A stretch of DNA of 64,000 nt from Xanthomarina sp035306605 (GTDB lineage: Bacteria; Bacteroidota; Bacteroidia; Flavobacteriales; Flavobacteriaceae), in assembly GCA_035306605.1 (NCBI GenBank), contig DATGNR010000056.1. One strand, written 5' to 3'. This document shows positions 61,259-64,000 of the stretch, piece by piece (the first letter of the stretch is position 1; each line of letters begins with the position of its first letter). A program made the translations under genes and the position numbers. Below the pieces are notes generated by a model. It was not told the origin of the DNA and searched no databases. It worked only from the letters and a program-made list of their open reading frames with translations.

Positions 61259-61260
61259 AA

Positions 61261-61284
61261 CTTCTCGACTGTGCTTGAGGAGAC
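61261..61284. repeat. Short REP-like imperfect palindrome between tolC and the adaptor gene
   Basis: CTTCTCGACTGTGCTTGAGG has imperfect dyad symmetry (CTCGA with TTGAG). It resembles, from memory, intergenic repeats of the type TTCTCGACTGCGCTCGA common in flavobacterial genomes. Confidence 0.4.
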
Positions 61285-61359
61285 GAATATTGACTAATCT
61301 ATTTTTGACGAAAACACATTGCGAAGCAAACAGGACCTAAATAATAAACAATTTTAAAA

Positions 61360-62436
61360 ATGAAAAAAATATATACCATCTTAACATTATCTATCGCATT
61401 GCTATTAGCCAGTTGCGGTAGTGAAGACAAAAAAGCGGTTGCAGATAATTCTCCTGAAATTGTTGTAAAAACGAGTCAAGTAGAAGCAAATTCTAATTCA
61501 CCGTTTTTATCGGTAAGCGGAAAAATTCAGGCAGTAAATAGTGCAGAATTAAGTACTAGAATGATGGGATACGTAAACAAAGTTCACGTAAATGTAGGTG
61601 ATAAAGTACGTAAAGGGCAACTTTTAGTATCAATTAATAATGCCGATTTACAAGCAAAAAGAGCCCAAGTAAATGCAGGAATTACAGAAGCAACAGTAGC
61701 CTTTAACAACGCTCAAAAAGATTATAATCGCTTTCAGAATTTATTCGCAGAGCAAAGCGCCTCTCAAAAGGAAATGGATGATAAGACCGCCAATTTCGAA
61801 ATGGCAAAAGCGCGATTAGAGTCGGCAAAGCAAATGAAAAACGAAATCAACGCACAATTCGCTTATAGCAATCTTACCGCACCTTTCAGCGGAACGGTAA
61901 CTAGTAAAAACGTAGAAGAAGGTAATATGGCAAATCCAGGTGTTCCTTTAATCAGTATTGAAACGCCAGGAAGTTTTGAAGTGATGGCTATGGTTCCTGA
62001 AACTGAAATTTCCGAAATTAAAACTGGTACAACTGTAGATGTTTTAGTTAAATCTATTAATCAGACATTGAAAGGAAAAGTTACGGAGGTTAGTACATCT
62101 GCTAAAAATACAGGTGGACAATACTTAGTAAAAATAGTTTTAGATAAAACGGATGCGAACATCTTATCTGGAATGTTTACCACCGTTCAGTTTCCTGTGG
62201 AAAGAAAAACAAAACCTGAAATGGTATTGATTCCAACAGAAGCAATTATTACTAACGGGCAATTATCTGGTGTTTACACAGTAAGTCAAAGTAATACAGC
62301 AATTTTAAGATGGTTGCGATTAGGTAGAATTTTTGGAGATCAAGTAGAAGTATTATCTGGTTTAAATGCAGACGAAGCCTACATTGTTTCAGCTGAAGGC
62401 AAACTTTTTAATGGTGCAAAAATTACAATACAATAA
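61360..62436 (+). CDS. RND efflux periplasmic adaptor (membrane fusion protein)
   Basis: This 358-residue lipoprotein (lipobox LLASC, Cys19) links the inner-membrane pump to the TolC channel. It has a lipoyl-like split domain (GKIQAVNSAELSTRMMGYV, VGDKVRKGQLLVSIN; later NLTAPFSGTVTSKNVEEGNM), a coiled-coil hairpin (about 95-165) and beta-barrel/MP domains (VMAMVPETEISEIKTG, VLIPTEAII). It sits between the TolC and pump genes. Confidence 0.95.
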   Translation: MKKIYTILTLSIALLLASCGSEDKKAVADNSPEIVVKTSQVEANSNSPFLSVSGKIQAVNSAELSTRMMGYVNKVHVNVGDKVRKGQLLVSINNADLQAKRAQVNAGITEATVAFNNAQKDYNRFQNLFAEQSASQKEMDDKTANFEMAKARLESAKQMKNEINAQFAYSNLTAPFSGTVTSKNVEEGNMANPGVPLISIETPGSFEVMAMVPETEISEIKTGTTVDVLVKSINQTLKGKVTEVSTSAKNTGGQYLVKIVLDKTDANILSGMFTTVQFPVERKTKPEMVLIPTEAIITNGQLSGVYTVSQSNTAILRWLRLGRIFGDQVEVLSGLNADEAYIVSAEGKLFNGAKITIQ

Positions 62437-62442
62437 CTAAAA

Positions 62443-62531
62443 GGTCGCGTTAAGGATAGCAATGGAAATCCTTTTTTTGCTTCCATATATGGCAAAAAAA
62501 AGATTGTAATGGATAGCCTGTTAAAACGCCC
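62443..62531. repeat. REP-like long imperfect hairpin between adaptor and pump genes
   Basis: The 111-bp gap holds GCGTTAAGGATAGCAATGG, a 9-bp stem (62472-62480 with 62492-62500, TTTTTTTGC/GCAAAAAAA) and a mirrored GTAATGGATAGCC. The left half, AAGGAT/ATCCTT plus seven T, could also act as an attenuator. From memory, elements of the GGATAGNNNTGGAAATCC...GGATAGCC type recur between genes in Flavobacteriia. Confidence 0.55.
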
Positions 62532-62547
62532 AAAATAAAAGTATAAA

Positions 62548-64000
62548 ATGAAAGAAGGAATCGCAGGAAAAATTGCCAAAGTCTTTATGCAATCTAAGTT
62601 AACGGTATTGTTAATGATTGTGTTTATGGTTGTTGGTGTTTATAGTTCGTTTTTAATTCCTCGTGAAGAAGAACCACAAATTGATGTGCCAATGGCAGAT
62701 ATTTTTGTTGGGTATCCGGGAGCAAGTCCAACGGAAGTCGAGTCGCGAGTTATTAAACCCTTAGAGCAATTAATTTCTAATATAAAAGGTGTGGAATATG
62801 TGTACTCTACATCAATGAAGGAACAGGGCATGGTTATCGTTCAGTTTTATGTGGGCGAAGATGTTGAGCGTTCGTTTGTAAAGTTATACAACGAAATTAA
62901 TAAGCATATGGACCAAATGCCACAAGGTGTAACAATGCCTTTGGTAAAAACACGAGCTATTGATGATGTGCCTATGTTGGGTTTAACACTGTGGAGTGAA
63001 AATTACGACGATTACCAATTAAATCAAATGGCTCAAGAGTTAGAGGCAGAAATTCAAAAGGTAAATGATGTTGCCATTACTCATAAAATTGGTGGTCGAG
63101 AGCGTCAATTACGCGTGGTTTTAGACAAAGATAAATTAGCAGCAAGTGGCTTAGATTTTTTATCGGTTTCTGAAATGATTAAGGCAAATAATAGCCAATT
63201 AAGTTCAGGGAGTTTTGATAAAAACGATACAGAATTTCTTGTAAATACAGGGAAGTTTCTAGAAACGGTAACAGATGTTGAAAACCTAGTAGTCGGGGTT
63301 AAACAAAATCAGCCTATCTATTTGAAGCAAGTGGCGCGTATTTTGGACGGTCCAGAACTGCCTCAAAATTATGTGAGTTTAGGTTTTGGAAAAGGAAGTG
63401 TTAAATCTTCAGAATACAAATCGGAATATCCTGCAGTGACCATTTCTGTTGCCAAACGAAAAGGCGCAGACGCTATGAAAATTTCGGAAGTCATTATTGA
63501 TAAGGTGGATCATTTACGTGCGACTTTAATTCCGGATGACGTTCATGTGGAAATCACTAGAAACTACGGAGAAACAGCTTCACAGAAAGTTTCTGAGCTG
63601 CTTTGGCACCTTATAGGCTCTATTTTCGCAGTAACCATCGTAGTTATGTTGGCTATGGGCTGGCGTGGTGGATTGGTCGTGTTTTTATCGGTGCCAATTA
63701 CTTTCGCACTAACCTTATTGAGTTACTACTTGATGGATTATACCTTAAACCGAATTACCTTATTCGCTTTGGTTTTCGTAACAGGTATTGTCGTCGATGA
63801 CTCCATTATTATTGCCGAAAACATGCATAGGCATTTTAAGATGAAACGATTGCCTTTTAAACAAGCTGCATTATACGCTATTAACGAAGTTGGTAACCCA
63901 ACCATTTTAGCAACATTCACGGTAATTGCTTCGGTATTACCAATGGCTTTTGTTTCAGGATTAATGGGACCCTATATGGCGCCAATGCCTATTGGAGCAT
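62548..64000 (+). CDS. RND efflux pump permease, 3' part outside the window
   Basis: The first 484 codons of an AcrB-like inner-membrane proton-driven exporter are present; the gene runs off the window. The start ATG 62548 gives KEGIAGKIAKVFMQSKLTVLL, then helix 1, the porter region (FVGYPGASPTEVE, KPLEQLISNIKGVEYVYS) and helices 2-5. The proton-relay Asp pair is seen in GIVVDDSIIIAENMH, followed by NPTILATFTVIASVLPMAFV. The substrate class (drug or metal) cannot be decided. Third gene of the efflux operon. Confidence 0.95.
   Translation, partial: MKEGIAGKIAKVFMQSKLTVLLMIVFMVVGVYSSFLIPREEEPQIDVPMADIFVGYPGASPTEVESRVIKPLEQLISNIKGVEYVYSTSMKEQGMVIVQFYVGEDVERSFVKLYNEINKHMDQMPQGVTMPLVKTRAIDDVPMLGLTLWSENYDDYQLNQMAQELEAEIQKVNDVAITHKIGGRERQLRVVLDKDKLAASGLDFLSVSEMIKANNSQLSSGSFDKNDTEFLVNTGKFLETVTDVENLVVGVKQNQPIYLKQVARILDGPELPQNYVSLGFGKGSVKSSEYKSEYPAVTISVAKRKGADAMKISEVIIDKVDHLRATLIPDDVHVEITRNYGETASQKVSELLWHLIGSIFAVTIVVMLAMGWRGGLVVFLSVPITFALTLLSYYLMDYTLNRITLFALVFVTGIVVDDSIIIAENMHRHFKMKRLPFKQAALYAINEVGNPTILATFTVIASVLPMAFVSGLMGPYMAPMPIGA

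Noticed and set aside
62462..62509. 15-residue open frame between the adaptor and pump genes
   Set aside because: It lies inside the REP-like hairpin and is explained by its poly-T/poly-A stems.
1..64000. Prophage, integrative element, CRISPR or defence island
   Set aside because: No integrase, transposase, capsid, cas or toxin-antitoxin genes are seen, and gene order looks like flavobacterial core chromosome.

Overview
This window looks like a chromosomal segment of a marine-type flavobacterium (Bacteroidota, Flavobacteriaceae). The evidence is AT-rich DNA, promoters of the TAnnTTTG type, type IX secretion (T9SS) C-terminal sorting domains, a TonB receptor paired with a DUF4249 lipoprotein, a monomeric NADP isocitrate dehydrogenase, and the conserved order bamD-rpoZ-coaBC-DUF4835-recN. 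I assign no genus. There is no prophage, CRISPR array, transposase or tRNA gene. Gene content is mostly core, and the unusual material sits between genes.

Layout. 1-115: the 3' part of a 5S rRNA and its terminator. 159-2667: a Pif1-type helicase with its own promoter. 2711-7006 (minus): DUF6095 protein, murQ, then a DUF4249 lipoprotein and TonB receptor pair. 7083-10031 (minus): isocitrate dehydrogenase and a pentapeptide repeat protein. 10032-10732: a gene-free stretch with nested inverted repeats, a promoter-like sequence and a terminator on the minus strand; I read it as a candidate structured RNA of about 490 nt that may encode a 38-residue Cys-rich peptide. 10733-16099 (minus): rplS with a leader, trmD, a coiled-coil membrane protein, a long GAPDH and an HtrA protease. 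16252-20274 (plus): dapF, an acetyltransferase, mltG, a DUF2279 protein and a lysozyme-like protein, a cell-wall-flavoured run. 20278-24401 (minus): a tetrapyrrole-methylase-family protein, a T9SS-exported sugar dehydrogenase, a low-molecular-weight phosphatase and dnaA. 24584-28133: a thioesterase, then yigZ, a DMT transporter, a HAD hydrolase and ribD on the minus strand.

28169-33207 (plus): acetyltransferase, prmC, ligA and two tandem related membrane proteins. 33422-35183 (minus): a 5'-nucleotidase split into two exported proteins. 35256-42675 (plus): DUF6913, dapA, bamD, rpoZ, coaBC, DUF4835/PorD, recN, fabI. 42826-50219 (plus): a T9SS surface protein, glycosyltransferase, YbbR-like protein, coaE and a two-component system. 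50381-53362: adenine deaminase, YheT-type hydrolase and an NTF2-like protein. 53363-53827: a second gene-free stretch carrying degenerate 11/22-bp tandem repeats. 53828-59824: nitronate monooxygenase, YifB/ComM, a three-gene set ending in an orphan histidine kinase, and a YdjM-type membrane protein. 59951-64000: a TolC-MFP-RND efflux operon, cut by the window edge, with a repeat hairpin between the adaptor and the pump.

The best candidates for something new are the 10.1-10.6 kb RNA-like locus, the 53.6 kb phased repeat, and the TTAAC/GTTAA arrays upstream of both htrA/dapF and the two-component system. The arrays suggest, as inference only, an OmpR-type envelope regulon. None of these could be tested by a search here.
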